From Lichina pygmaea (taxonomy: Eukaryota; Ascomycota; Lichinomycetes; Lichinales; Lichinaceae), in NCBI GenBank assembly GCA_963422465.1, contig OY730171.1:1736001-1800000 (forward strand): a stretch of 64,000 bases of DNA. Direction: 5' to 3'. Both the position numbers and the translations under genes were made by a program. This document shows, in pieces, positions 21,515 to 32,521 of this stretch. Below the pieces are notes generated by a model. The model ran no database searches, was not told the origin of the DNA, and saw only the letters and a list, made by a program, of their open reading frames with translations. The first letter of the stretch is position 1, and the number at the start of each line of letters is the position of its first letter.

Positions 21515-22745
21515 GTCGGACGATGGCAGGAAGTCGCTCAAGGGCTGTTCCCACTTGCGCTCGAGGGACCGAGGCCGAGTGGCCGGCGGTGATGGTCCCT
21601 GCTGCATCTTCTGCGGGCTGGCTGCTCGACGCCGTCGTCGGGCTCTCGAGGACTCGTGCGACCGCGGGGACGACCACCAAGAAGACCAGGCTGGCGCCAT
21701 GTCGTGAGTTGTTTCGGACACGAGATGAAGGCCGTCGGCATCGGCCAGCAGCCTAAGCGGCTGCAAGCGACCTGCGAGTGCGCGCGTGCGGGGGGTGCCA
21801 CCCGACGAATCAAGCACCCGGCCGTCCTCGACCGACAGCGCGGCCAAATCCGATGCGGCGTGCCAGCGCAAGGAGTTGCTCGAACGATAAAGGATCCCCG
21901 CCGCGACCACCAGAGTGTGGGGATCTCAAGTGAGACGACCCTTGGAGGCGCAATGGAAGGAAGCGAGTGATGAAATGCGCAACGGGCCTGTCATGAACCC
22001 GAATCGGTCGCAGTACGATAATGCATCAGCGGCATGTTTCTGTACGTCGCGTGTAACGTGCGCATTGAAATATCAGCCTGATTGATATCTTGACCTCGAC
22101 GTTGTCCTGATATTTTGATGTCATGCAACTGAATCGACCTGCTTGTTCTTAGAGAAACGACCGTCAAGGTGGCTGGGAAGACTGGCTGTCCAGCCATGTG
22201 GATTCGAGTCCGTTGTTTTTTGGTTGGTCTCGGTTGTCGATTGGTTCCAGATGCCAGATTTTCAGCCGCAAGTGCATGACGTAAGCGTCGCGATCGACTG
22301 GCTTACCAAGGGACCGTGGCCCTCAAAGAACTTTTGAAACCCTACCCACGTCAACAGAAATAATGATGAACGTGACCAATTACGTAACTGTGAGCGTTGC
22401 CGTGCTTGCCGGAGTCGGATGTGACCAAACCCGTTGCTTAGTCCGCCGTAGCTTTCAGAAAATACGGCAGATGGTTGGACAAAAGAGCCCGCTTCTAGGG
22501 TGGCATCAGTCTTGGCGCTCCGTAGCCAAGCGCACGTGATTCACAGCCAACCGCAAGAACGCGTGTGTCAGGGGGCTTTGTGGCGAGCCGTTAAAGGATC
22601 ATAAAGGATTCATCCTCCTTGGACTTACGACCTGTCCCATCTGCAACTCCGATCTCCTCGTCGACATATCTAGGCCAGTCAACGCTCGACATCTTCGTCA
22701 CATCCTCGAGGTCAACTGTCGCTTGCAGAGGCAGAAGACGACAAG
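21515..22745. other. Divergent intergenic region, no gene seen
   Basis: Lies between the start of the minus-strand membrane protein and the + strand CYSTM gene, so it should carry both promoters. No coding domain recognised. Confidence 0.55.
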
Positions 22746-23170
22746 ATGGCGGACAAATACGTAAGCTGCCTTTGATTCCGTGCTTCCGCCGACGAAGCTT
22801 TTCGCTCACCCAGTCAACCGCCTAGGGAGCGGCACCACCTGCATATCCAGCGTCGGCCTACACGCAGCAACAGTACGACGCCTCGGCATACCCCAATCAA
22901 GATCAAGGCCCGAACTACGCAACACATCCCTACTACCAGCAACATCAAGCGCAACCGGCCAGCGCCGATTATTACGGCCAGGGCGCGCCTCCGCCGCAAG
23001 GATACTACGGCCAGCAGCCTCCTCAGCAGATGCACTATCAGCAGCAACCCGCGCCCATGGCCCAAGGCCACTTTGCCGACGGACGGACCAAATCCGGTGC
23101 CGGGACCGGTTTCTGCGCAGCACTGGTCGGCGCGCTCGCTTGCTGTTGCTGCTTGGATTTCATCTTCTAG
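22746..23170 (+). CDS. CYSTM-type tail-anchored small protein (Tyr/Gln/Pro-rich)
   Basis: Two exons, 22746-22760 (MADKY) and 22826-23170, with a 65-nt intron (GTAAGC...CCTAG), give 119 residues. The first exon is five codons long, so single-frame searches miss it. The body is Tyr/Gln/Pro/Ala-rich (QQQYDASAYPNQDQ, PPPQGYYGQQPPQQ). The C-terminus is a cysteine-rich transmembrane module: GFCAALVGALACCCCLDFIF, ending one residue before the stop. Family knowledge: CYSTM proteins are tail-anchored membrane proteins across eukaryotes, often stress-induced. The splice is supported because it joins a start codon in frame to the Tyr/Gln-rich body. Confidence 0.85.
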
Positions 23171-26100
23171 AGCCGCCTTCACTCGACAGATCGGGATCGG
23201 TTGTCAATGACGATTTCGATTTCTCACTCTGTTGTCTCTCCCCGCAGGGGGCCGGCGTCCTGGTGTGGCAGGATATGGTGCCTGGGATGTTGTGGGGGTT
23301 TGTTCCTAATTCTTCTTCCGAGTGGTCTGTCCGCGATGTCCTCTGGCACTCGTCATTCAGGACATGCTCTGTAGAGCATACGAAGCGCTTGAGCAAACCA
23401 CTATGAATAGGGAGCAGAATCAATGGAATCTGTTTTGTTATGCCCTCCTCGTCCAGAGCTTTTTTCCATCGGACTTCACATTCATCGCTATCGGTACATT
23501 TGAAAGCATGATTTGGATCGTTTTTACGTGCTGACTGTTCTATCCGGGTTTGCATCGCCGTTTTCATCTAGAACGGACAGCAGCGGAAGCGGTATTGGCA
23601 TATTCTAATCTCACTCTCACCAAGCCCAGTTTTCCAAACACGGTGGCATCTACCACTGTCATGTTGCTCGCAGGAGCAAAGCATTGGCTCACAAGAGTGG
23701 GGATTTCAGATCATCTCAAGCCATCGGCAGTGGGCAGAATCAGCAACATCCGTACTCGGTGCTACTCGATCCTACCCGCCGCCGGCGGTCTTGAAGCAGT
23801 ACCCGGGAAGCCTTGCTGAAAGGATCAGGTGATACCCAGCGTCTCCCCTTGTTCAGGCATCTGCCAACCTGAAAATCCTGCTGAGAAGGCACTCTACTAT
23901 CTGCGGCAGAGCTCGCGGGATCGGCCGTGGACTGACCAAGCTGCAACAAAGGTGCCAGGGGGATGCGACTGTGTCTGTGTGGCGCGCTGCGAAGAAAGGC
24001 CGTAGAATACTTGGATGCTCGATCTTCCTGGTTCTCTCGTTCTCCGATCTGACTGGCTTGACCGGCACCACGGGACTCTCCGTCATCGTTCGCTGCTCTT
24101 CGCTCAGCGACTCAATCTTTGTTTCAGCAGAGGGACGGCTTCATCACTGGAATGGGGACTATGTGTCATCATGGTTTGACCGACGTGACCGGGTCGACAT
24201 CCGTCGCCATAGAAAACCAACCTGTTGACCGGAGACCGAGTCTACCAGCCAGTGGAGCTGAAGAAGCTGTTGTCAACCCGGCAGAGACATGGAGGAGATG
24301 CCAACCACGGTCCGAAAAACAAACAATCCCCTTACAACGTCTGAGTCACCAAGTCATTGCTAATGGCGGATGCTGTCCAACTCATGCAACGTTCCTCCCT
24401 CTCCTCCTCCTCCTCCTTCTCAAGGCGCAAAGTGTGCCTTCCTGAACCCATCCACGGCGCACGTTCAAAGCCGATACAGAATTCGTCGCCGGTCTGTCGT
24501 CGATCTATTGGCCGGGACTATGGAACACGCAACAGGCAACATCGGATTTGCTTGAACCGGCTTCTTCGATCTTCTCGACAATGGCATCGCAGTCACTGCA
24601 GACGAAGGCCAGCAGCAGGGCACGCCTATGACCGAGAGGTTTCATCGCCGGTGCGAACCCGACAAGGATTCATTGAGCCAGCTTAGAAAGGCGCATCGGG
24701 CCGCTCGAACCGTTGGGTTGGGCACAGCGGGGTTCTTTACGGCTTGGCGACAGCTTTTGGGTTAAGCTACTGTGCTCGTAAGTGTTGATTACGGTACGGA
24801 AGTCACATAAATGAATGTCGACTCGTCACGATGTTTACATCTTGCTATACAGCCTCACTCGTACTCGGCAGCGTCACTTACTGCCGTTCTTGCTTCCTTC
24901 TCTCTTTCTTTCTCTCATGTGTGGGCGCTGAGAGGAGGGATCTCGATGATTACTGTGTTTCATTTCCTTTGGTTTGGTCAGCTGAGCTGCACGTTCGTAC
25001 AAGATCGATGTAAGCATTTGACTTTCTCCGGAGGGCTTGGGATGAATCCGAACTCCTACAGCTCTGTCGTGGCAGTGCCAACTTGTATGTTTCGTGTGCT
25101 ATCAGGCGGTAGAGTGCTTTAAATGCCTTCAGCGTAAAATGCTACATGTCAGGCTCGTTCCTGCTATCAGAGTTTGTGCTCCGTCATCAATCATCGTCGT
25201 GTGCCCCAGTCACACTTCCCCCAGGCGCTTTTCTCAACCGGACTTGAATCAAGCTTGATCAGTCGGCGGTCGTCACCTACCTCGGCCATACGAGAACTAC
25301 ACCTCTTCGGGCAGCAGCTGGTCTGCTGCGGTACCAAGTCTCTCCCGCCGGTCCGAGCTGCGGAAGGCACTTCTCGAAACCGAGCACTGGCACCCAGAGA
25401 GGCTGTGAAGAGGTCACACCATCAGGCCAGATCCTCTGAAACGCTTCGGTCTCAGTCTGATGCCACTCTAACAACTCGGTGTGTCGCGCAGCGGTCGAGA
25501 ACAACGCCTGGAGGCGGCTGTTGCAAGCCACACCCGACCAGCCGGTGCTTTATCTCCGTACGGTAACTTACGTATGTATGGACATATTGCTACAGTAAGT
25601 TAGTACGCAACCCCTCGTCACTGGCCACTCGTTTACAGCGCGTTGTTGACCAGGCTGGCCAACACGACTTGATCGTATAGCAGTTAAGCCTCAGTTCCCG
25701 ACGCCGCTCGCGAAACTGGTCCAGGTGCAAGGATACATACCAAGGCAATATTCGCACGGGATGTACAACAGGGACACGTCAGGACGCAGCTTTTACTCGT
25801 CCGTGGCACGTTCCTTTACATCCGTACTGTACGACTGCTTCGTACTCTGCTAGGTCCACCATCAGTGTCAATATGCTGCGTTAGGTTTGGTCGTGGAAAC
25901 ACTCAAACAACCAGCCGCAGGGATCCCGAAAGTCTACTTCTCGACAGAGGCACGGAAGGCATACTGTACACAGCCTCGTCCTCCGCAGCATCGGCACGGC
26001 GGACATGGGTTGCGCAAGCTGATAAGTTTCCGATCAGATGTGTGGGGGAACGCGGAGGAACCAGCTCCTGTCAGAAGCCGTCGAATGCGGAATGCAATAC

Positions 26101-27566
26101 AGCGGGGCTGTCTCAGAACGGGCGCTCACAATGTTGGATCTGGTTCTAGTCTCAAACTGTGGCACCACCAGGGATCGATTGTGGGGCGTCGCAAGACACG
26201 CAGCCTCTAGGCACAAGCCCTCTCGGCCGTGTTGGTTTTCAAGTTGAGCCAAGCGCGATCCCCCTGATGTTGGCTCTCTGGGTGGGGGAAGGAGGATCAC
26301 ATACTACGTCTACCAAGACTGTTATCTTACTCGTGTCGAGGGATCTGACCCCCAATGCTCCATTCTCGGCTGAGCGGCGAGGCCGAGCAGGCTTCGGGTA
26401 TGGAGTTGCAGCCAATCGCCTCTTGTGCCTCCTGCTCTTCCACTACGGCTTCATCACGACCGTCGTTCGGAGCTGAGATTTACCTCTGGCATACTTACAG
26501 CAATGCCCAAAGCTTCCGGGTCTACCGGCAACCCTCGCATGGACCACCATCCTACTTACGCGCCGTCAGCAAGAAGCTGGATGAGGGCTTTTCCGTTGTT
26601 TGTTTTTCCTTCTCTTTGGCTTTCCTCTGGCCTTTGGTCGCGCGCCAGCGAGCGAAACGGACAGGCAGGCGAATGGGATGTGGCCTTCGCCGCGGCCGAA
26701 AGGTGAGATGTGCTGTACGAGCGAGGTAGAGTACGAGTATCTTGGCGCGCCAGACTCGCAGGAAAGGCTACTCGGCCGTCTCATCCGGACGACTTCGACA
26801 TACGCTCGCTTGGCCCCTCGTTTCGTTCTTGTGCTGGACACGATACGGGAAACGGGGCTGCATCGAAAATCACTCGCCCTGTTCGTCGAAAAGTGCTGCT
26901 GGTGCCGCTGCCGTTGCTGCAGCAGCTGCTGATGACTGCTTGCTGGGCCTCACTTACGGTCAGCGGCGAGCCCATGTTGTTTCTCCGCCGCGGTATTGCT
27001 GAAGACCTGTTCCTTCCACATGGCCCGTATAAGCCCGGCAGGGTCAAGGGTCGACGCCAGGACCGGGCTTTAAGCCTCATGTGGTGCGAGTGGCGCTGTG
27101 ACCAGGGTCCCAAACGTCAAACCTTGGGTGACGGTGGAGCTTGGGATACAGATCGGAGGGGTCTGAGTCTTAAAGCTCTTCATACGTCCCAATATCAACA
27201 TCTACGGCGGGATTGCAGCGTTCATATTTCCGTGGGGCCAGTGGTGACTGTTGTTCGACCGAGCTGTCCTCGGAGTCGACGTTCTACGGTACATCCCAAC
27301 GGAGACTGAGAAGACACGTGTGTCACCGGCGCTGCAGTCACATCGAGCGGTGGTGCCGGCCCCTGGAAGTACCGAGGATGGCTGGAAGATGATGTCTGGA
27401 CCTTGGAGCTGCATGTATCCGATCCAAGACATCGACAAACAGCTCCAGAGACCGGCGGCGCTGACATCAAGAGGTCGTCGTGGGCCACCTCATGACACTG
27501 GCCTCCGGCTCTCGACCGTCCGCGCCGGAAGTGGTCCTCGGGCTCATCCATCGCGGTGGCCTCGCC
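23171..27566. other. 4.4-kb region with no recognisable gene
   Basis: Several open frames of 80-200 codons exist on the + strand (for example 25174-25566 and 26710-27309), but none shows a domain, a credible start context or biased codon use. There is no repeat family that I recognise from elsewhere in the window. It may hold regulatory DNA, a non-coding transcript or a decayed gene. Confidence 0.5.
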
Positions 27567-29343
27567 ATGACCGAACCGCCATCCCTTTGGGATGACCCCC
27601 CACCAGCACGGACCTTCCACGAGAACAAGCCGACGCTGCTAGCTAGCTGGTGGTGTACCGGATTCGCCGTCACCATCATCCTCCTGCGCATCGGTTGTCG
27701 CTACATGCGCATGGAGCGCCTCTTCCGCGAGGACAAGGTCATGGCCGCTGCCGTCGTGCCGCTCCTGTTCCGCATGGGCCTGGCCCACGTTGTCTTGCTG
27801 TGGGGTACCAACAACGCCCAGACGACCAAGCTCGCCGACGAACAACTGTGGCATCGAGGGATTGGGAGTCGGGTGGTGCTGGCTGCCAGGATCATGTATG
27901 CGGCAACGTAAGTTTCGACCTCCGTCCTCCCCACTCCTGCCCCCGGTGTCGATTGGCTCACGTCAAACCTCGCGGGCAGGCTGTGGATCGAGAAGTGGAG
28001 CATCGTCGAGACGGTATCGCGCCTCGTCGCGCGGATCGCCGATCCTCTTTACAGGAAGATTATCGTAGCCTTGCGATGGTTCCTGCTGCTCACTTTCCTC
28101 GGCGTCGTAATCTCGACCCTCGCCGAGTGTAGACCACTGCGCCGAGCCTGGCAGGTCGTGCCCGACCCGGGCCCGCGTTGCCGGCTTGCCTATGCTCAGC
28201 TAGCAACGATGGGGACGTCGAGCGTCGTGGCAGATCTGATCTTGGTCCTGTTTCCTATTCCCGTCGTTCTCCGGTCACGAATGAGCTTTAGGAGGTACGC
28301 GCGCGGCATCGAGTGTTTGGGGTTGGGCACAGATTCGCTGACTAGCCTTTGCCAGGAAACTGGTCCTCATCCTTCTCTTTGGACTGTCGCTGGGCACAAC
28401 AGCAACGACGCTGTATCGCATGCCGACCTTGGTCTACCGTCGTGGCAACCAGCAGTACCGGACCCTGTGCGCGTCTATAGAGATCTTCATCGCCACCTCG
28501 GCTTCCAACATTCTGGTGCTAGGATCTTTCTCGCAGGAGCGCCCGCCCAAGAAACCACGGTTCCGGGTCGTGTCGTCCATTGCCTCGATCGCCCGAGCGC
28601 CCGAGCAACGGCCGACGGACGGCGAGAGCGAAGGCGCCACTCGCGGCGTTGGCGTGTACATGGATCCCGCCGTCGAGGACGCCGAGGTGGCGCACATCGC
28701 CCGGCCGTCGTCGATCACGGTCAACCGAGTTCGAGCGAAGATGGGCCCCATGGTGCAGGTAAACCGGCTCGACTGGCCGCTGCCGTCACCACCGATCTCG
28801 CAGAGTCCCTACGAGCGGCACGAGATTCTGCCGGCCCCGATGCTGCCCTCGCTGTCGACCCCAAGCCCGACCAACCCGTCCACGGTGTCGACGGCAGGGA
28901 TGACCTTCTTCGACGTCGGCGGCCTCCTCGAGGACGGCGGGGCTCCGGCCAGCGTGAGCTCGACCCCGATCATCGACCTCTACACGAGCACGCCCATCGT
29001 GGACTACTACGCCGGCTCGCCCACGCCGGAGATGATGCCGATGGAGTTCAGCGAGCTGCATCCGAGCGCGGCGCCGAAGATCACCCTGCAGGACCTCGGA
29101 GGCCTCCTGTCCCACCCAAAGGCCACACCGGATCTGCAGGCGAGTCCACCGCAGAGCTCGGTCAGCGCCAGCGAAGTCAGCACCGAGGACGAGCCCTATC
29201 ATCCCATCGCCGCGGACGGGCCGATCCGACCGCGGCGCGTCGAGACGTCCGAGTTCTCACACTACGCCCCTTCTCGGCCCTTTAGCTTCGAACCGCTGAA
29301 CGATTTAGGCGGTCTTCTTTCAGCCTACAATCGGACCCGATGA
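27567..29343 (+). CDS. Seven-transmembrane fungal integral membrane protein (rhodopsin/PTH11-like layout) with long cytoplasmic tail
   Basis: Exons 27567-27907, 27980-28294 and 28356-29343 (introns 72 and 61 nt) give 547 residues from the start MTEPPSLWDDPP; an in-frame ATG at 27492 would add 25. Seven hydrophobic segments fall in the first 300 or so residues: WWCTGFAVTIILLRIGC, AAAVVPLLFRMGLAHVVLLW, a segment around SRVVLAARIMYAATLW, WFLLLTFLGVVISTLAEC, TSSVVADLILVLFPIPVVL, LVLILLFGLSLGTTATTLY and IEIFIATSASNILVLGSF. Sequences such as LLWGTNNAQ and CRLAYAQLATMGT are typical of a widespread Pezizomycotina membrane-protein family with this layout. The tail of about 260 residues is Ser/Pro-rich and carries three copies of a D(V/L)GGLL motif (FFDVGGLLEDG, LQDLGGLLSHP, LNDLGGLLSAY). 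Ligand and partner are unknown. Exon joins are in frame and conserved residues cross both junctions. Confidence 0.88.
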
Positions 29344-29494
29344 CAATGACCGTCGGTGATATTTTCAAGAGCGTGTTCTCTTCATGTTTTTTTCTTCTGG
29401 TACACCGTCTCTACTTGGTGTCCTTTGCATCATGCGCAGATACCCATTCATTCATTGATTCATCCATTCATCTATCTATCCATCCTTCCATCCA

Positions 29495-29527
<33 letters not shown>
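29495..29527. repeat. (ATC)n microsatellite
   Basis: About ten copies of CAT/ATC following a CATT/CATC tetranucleotide tract. Confidence 0.85.
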
Positions 29528-29528
<1 letters not shown>

Positions 29529-30297
29529 CACGTCACCACTGACACCTATCTCCGTTAACGACCCGTCCCCAGCCAAGACTCTTTTTCTATTCCGAGCTAC
29601 CCATAGCTCGGCGTACATAATCCGTGCAACGGAGGAAACGTCGCCACAAGACGAAAAAACCTCCGTGCTTTAATGGCGCATCGGGTGTCAATAGTTGAAG
29701 GGTGGCATCTAGCGAAGGGCGTTTTTCTCAGAACATGACATGGCTGCTGGCCGTATCTACTCTACTCTACTCTATCCTATTCTATTCTATTCTCAAGCTT
29801 GCAAGCTCTCGAGCCTACAGGGCCTATCAATCATATCATGACATTCATTATTTCCCTCTCTCTTCATTCTCTAGGGCCTATGCACAAGCCTTGTATGATC
29901 AAGCAGTCCGTACATAGGCAGTGCGTACGCAGTCACTCACTACACATACAATCCATATGGTAACTCCCACCTGCAGGTGACAAAACCCTTCTGTTCCCCT
30001 TGTCTCTCCCTTGTCTCTCCCTTCTCTCTCCCTTCTCTCTTGAGAGCACTCTCTCGATATATCCCCAGCCCACCCAGTATCCTGACTACATCTACACCAT
30101 CAACAAGTGATTGGATCAATTTAGCCGCTACGCTACCGACATCATTCACTGAGATATTAGCTCAGCCTCCAAGTGACGGTCCCGATATCGTCTCGTGGGA
30201 TGGGCGCCCAGCAGCAAAGGTGATGATGGATCGAGCTCTCCCCCTCTGTCTGTTCTATCGGTCGTAAAGGATGGAGCTTGACACGTAGCAAGAACGC

Positions 30298-30299
<2 letters not shown>

Positions 30300-30332
<33 letters not shown>
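30300..30332. repeat. G33 homopolymer
   Basis: Thirty-three consecutive G, the longest homopolymer in the window. Its length in the assembly is likely uncertain. Confidence 0.9.
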
Positions 30333-30333
<1 letters not shown>

Positions 30334-31291
30334 GAGCTGGGTGATCGAATGGTATGGTATGCTACTGTAGAGTATCAGGGAATGGGATGGGATGGGATGG
30401 GATGATATGGCACATGAAATGACATGACGTGGGATGATATGACAGGATGATCTGATGTGGCATGAGATGAGATGAAAAGATAGGATATGGCATGACATCG
30501 TATGGTAAGACATGACATGGCACATGGACTGATAATACATACAGCTGTCGACAAGGAAGCATGATATAAGACGCCCGGCCTTTGCGAGTTTAGCCACTGC
30601 TGTAGCGTGAGACTCGTAGCCATAACACCTGTCGTGAGCTGCACCGTGACATTGGCTCGTCGTGAGCTACCCCCATGACTGTCATCTTTCGTGAACTACA
30701 CCATGACAGTCACCCACCGTGAGCAAGAGAGACCACCCAGGCAGATGTCTTTTGCCGGGAGGAGAAAAGATTGGCATTCCATTTCTCTATTGAATGTAAT
30801 TTACACCAGAACAGCAGCTCTTTCTTAGATCGAGTCACGCGTAGAGACAACCTGTGCGTAGAAAATAGAATGGATGAGGACTAGGGCTCTTGGCAAAAAA
30901 AAAAATCGAAGCCATCTCAAGAAGGAGAGAAGAAGGTTCGGTTGCCTCAAAGGAAAGAAGCGGAAGAAAGGAGATGGGTATCTGGGTTGAATATCCTGAA
31001 CGTGGGATGCTGACAACGAGAGAACCGGTCTTGAAAATGACGCCAGGCTGCGCTGGCTCCCGTTGCCGGGCATATGTCTAGGTAGCAAAACTCCGTCTCC
31101 ATACACGGGTTGTAACTCGGAAAGACCATGAGAATAGAGATTCCAACGGGACAGACGGAACAGAGGGGGGGCTTTTAGGATTGACAGGATGGTACAAGAC
31201 TTTTAGGGCATAGCTGGTCCGAGATAGAGAATCAGATGACACGCACGCTCGTGCTCATGAAGCTAGCATGGTTACCTGTGGCTGTGAGGAA

Positions 31292-32142
31292 TCAGATCAC
31301 CACACGATAGCTGGCGTAGCGTCCGGCTGTCTCGCTTCGACGGATAATCTTGACGACTTGGCTGCGTCGAAGGGCGAGATAGCGAGCGACTGGGTCGGTG
31401 GACTGGATCCGTGGCAACTGGCTCTCCTTCAAACGGTACCTGAGCAGCAGAGCCTCTTTCTCTGCCTGGCTGAGGAGAATGTGCTTCGGGACAAGCTCGT
31501 GATGGGTGATGTTGACCACCAGGTCCTGCTCGACGAAGCTCTCGATGATGGCCGGCAAGACGGTCGGGATGAGCTTCATGGCCGCCGAGGTCGGTGGGGC
31601 CTGCGTGATCATGATGCCAGTGTAGAACTTCTGCTGGTCGATATGCTGGGCGAAGCTGCGCATCTGCTTGATTCCGATGGAGTTTTCTTCCAGGAAATCG
31701 ACCCAGATCGTGCCGATGGCCGGCTCGTCCGGCGTCGGGTTGGCAAGCATGGGGATGTTCTTGTATTTTTCGATCATCTCGGCCGACGGTCGGGCTGAGA
31801 AACTCATCTTCTTGCGGCTGCCATGCTCACTTTAGCATCGTGAATCCAGCCAACACGTACGGCAGACAGCTGGGGAGGGAACAGATGTTACTCACTCCGG
31901 TCGGCCTTTATCTCCGCTGGTATACTCAGCCTTGAACTGGTCCAACGAGATGTGAATCTCCTCTTCCGTGAGTTCATATCCCTGAAGCCCGTCAGCATTT
32001 CTTGCTGTCCGATACGTGTCATCTGAGATACACGTACCCTGTCGGCCACCATTTCATGGACCGTCCTCCAGATGCGCCAGAGCCTGACGACCTGCCGCTC
32101 AATCTCTTCATTTTCTCGCTGTTCCTTCCACACAGACGACAT
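31292..32142 (-). CDS. RPB5: RPB5 (RPABC1), shared subunit of RNA polymerases I, II and III
   Basis: Exons 32142-32038, 31981-31896 and 31817-31292 (introns 56 and 78 nt) give 238 residues. The N-terminal jaw domain reads [16 protein letters not shown], then [20 protein letters not shown], then [15 protein letters not shown]. The assembly domain includes [37 protein letters not shown], and the near-invariant C-terminus [20 protein letters not shown] ... [20 protein letters not shown]. All landmarks are present and the length is normal for filamentous fungi. The acceptor at 31818 is the one that keeps the frame and yields the conserved GRPDRKKM. The frame is open 60 codons upstream of 32142, but that sequence has no family resemblance, so I start at [10 protein letters not shown]. 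Divergent from BFR1. Confidence 0.96.
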
Positions 32143-32521
32143 GGCGACGCGTTCGACCTTTCGGTCAAAGTCCTTCGCAGAATTTGAGTTCTCTGGAGCT
32201 CCCTCCGCGAGAACAGCAGACTTTGGCCTGAAAGGAAGAGTGGCAGTGGAGGTTGGAGAAACGTCGAAACCACCGTAGTCAAGAAAAAACGCGATGTCTT
32301 CCAAAGGGTCAGATGGCGGCATCCTCTGCGTGCGGCTCTGCTGTCGGCAGATAGTTTATCCGGAAGGGCAAGTGCAGCCGAGTCCATGGATGGCACGGTC
32401 TGAGTAATGCTAGCGAGAATTTTGGCAGTCACTAGCCGTAGTACGGAAGTATAGGGTCTTCTCACCTGCACAACTCGTCTTACTGTCCGCGATCACCAAA
32501 GGAGAAGTTGCGTTAGCAAGC
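32143..32521. promoter_or_regulatory. Divergent promoter region of RPB5 and BFR1
   Basis: 379 bp between the two start codons. It must serve both a polymerase subunit and a translation-linked mRNP factor. No clear TATA box. Confidence 0.6.

Larger units (their letters stand above)
29344..31291. other. Intergenic DNA with simple repeats, no gene seen
   Basis: Contains CATT/CATC microsatellites (about 29440-29530), a G33 run (30300-30332), a degenerate GGGATGGGAT/GACATGACAT tract (about 30380-30530) and three or four degenerate CGTGAGCTACACCATGACA units (about 30605-30730). It separates two convergent genes. Confidence 0.6.

Noticed and set aside
21515-21910. 132-codon upstream extension of the small membrane protein
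   Set aside because: No domain, no strong start context; the hydrophobic segment and typical N-terminus lie after the ATG at 21514.
22195-22240. tRNA-like T-arm (GGATTCGAGTCC)
   Set aside because: No acceptor stem, D-arm or anticodon arm can be drawn around it.
26710-27309. 199-codon + strand frame
   Set aside because: No recognisable domain, irregular composition and no plausible splice partners; left as unannotated DNA.
32143-32322. 60-codon N-terminal extension of RPB5
   Set aside because: In frame but unlike any RPB5 N-terminus; more likely the promoter/leader shared with BFR1.
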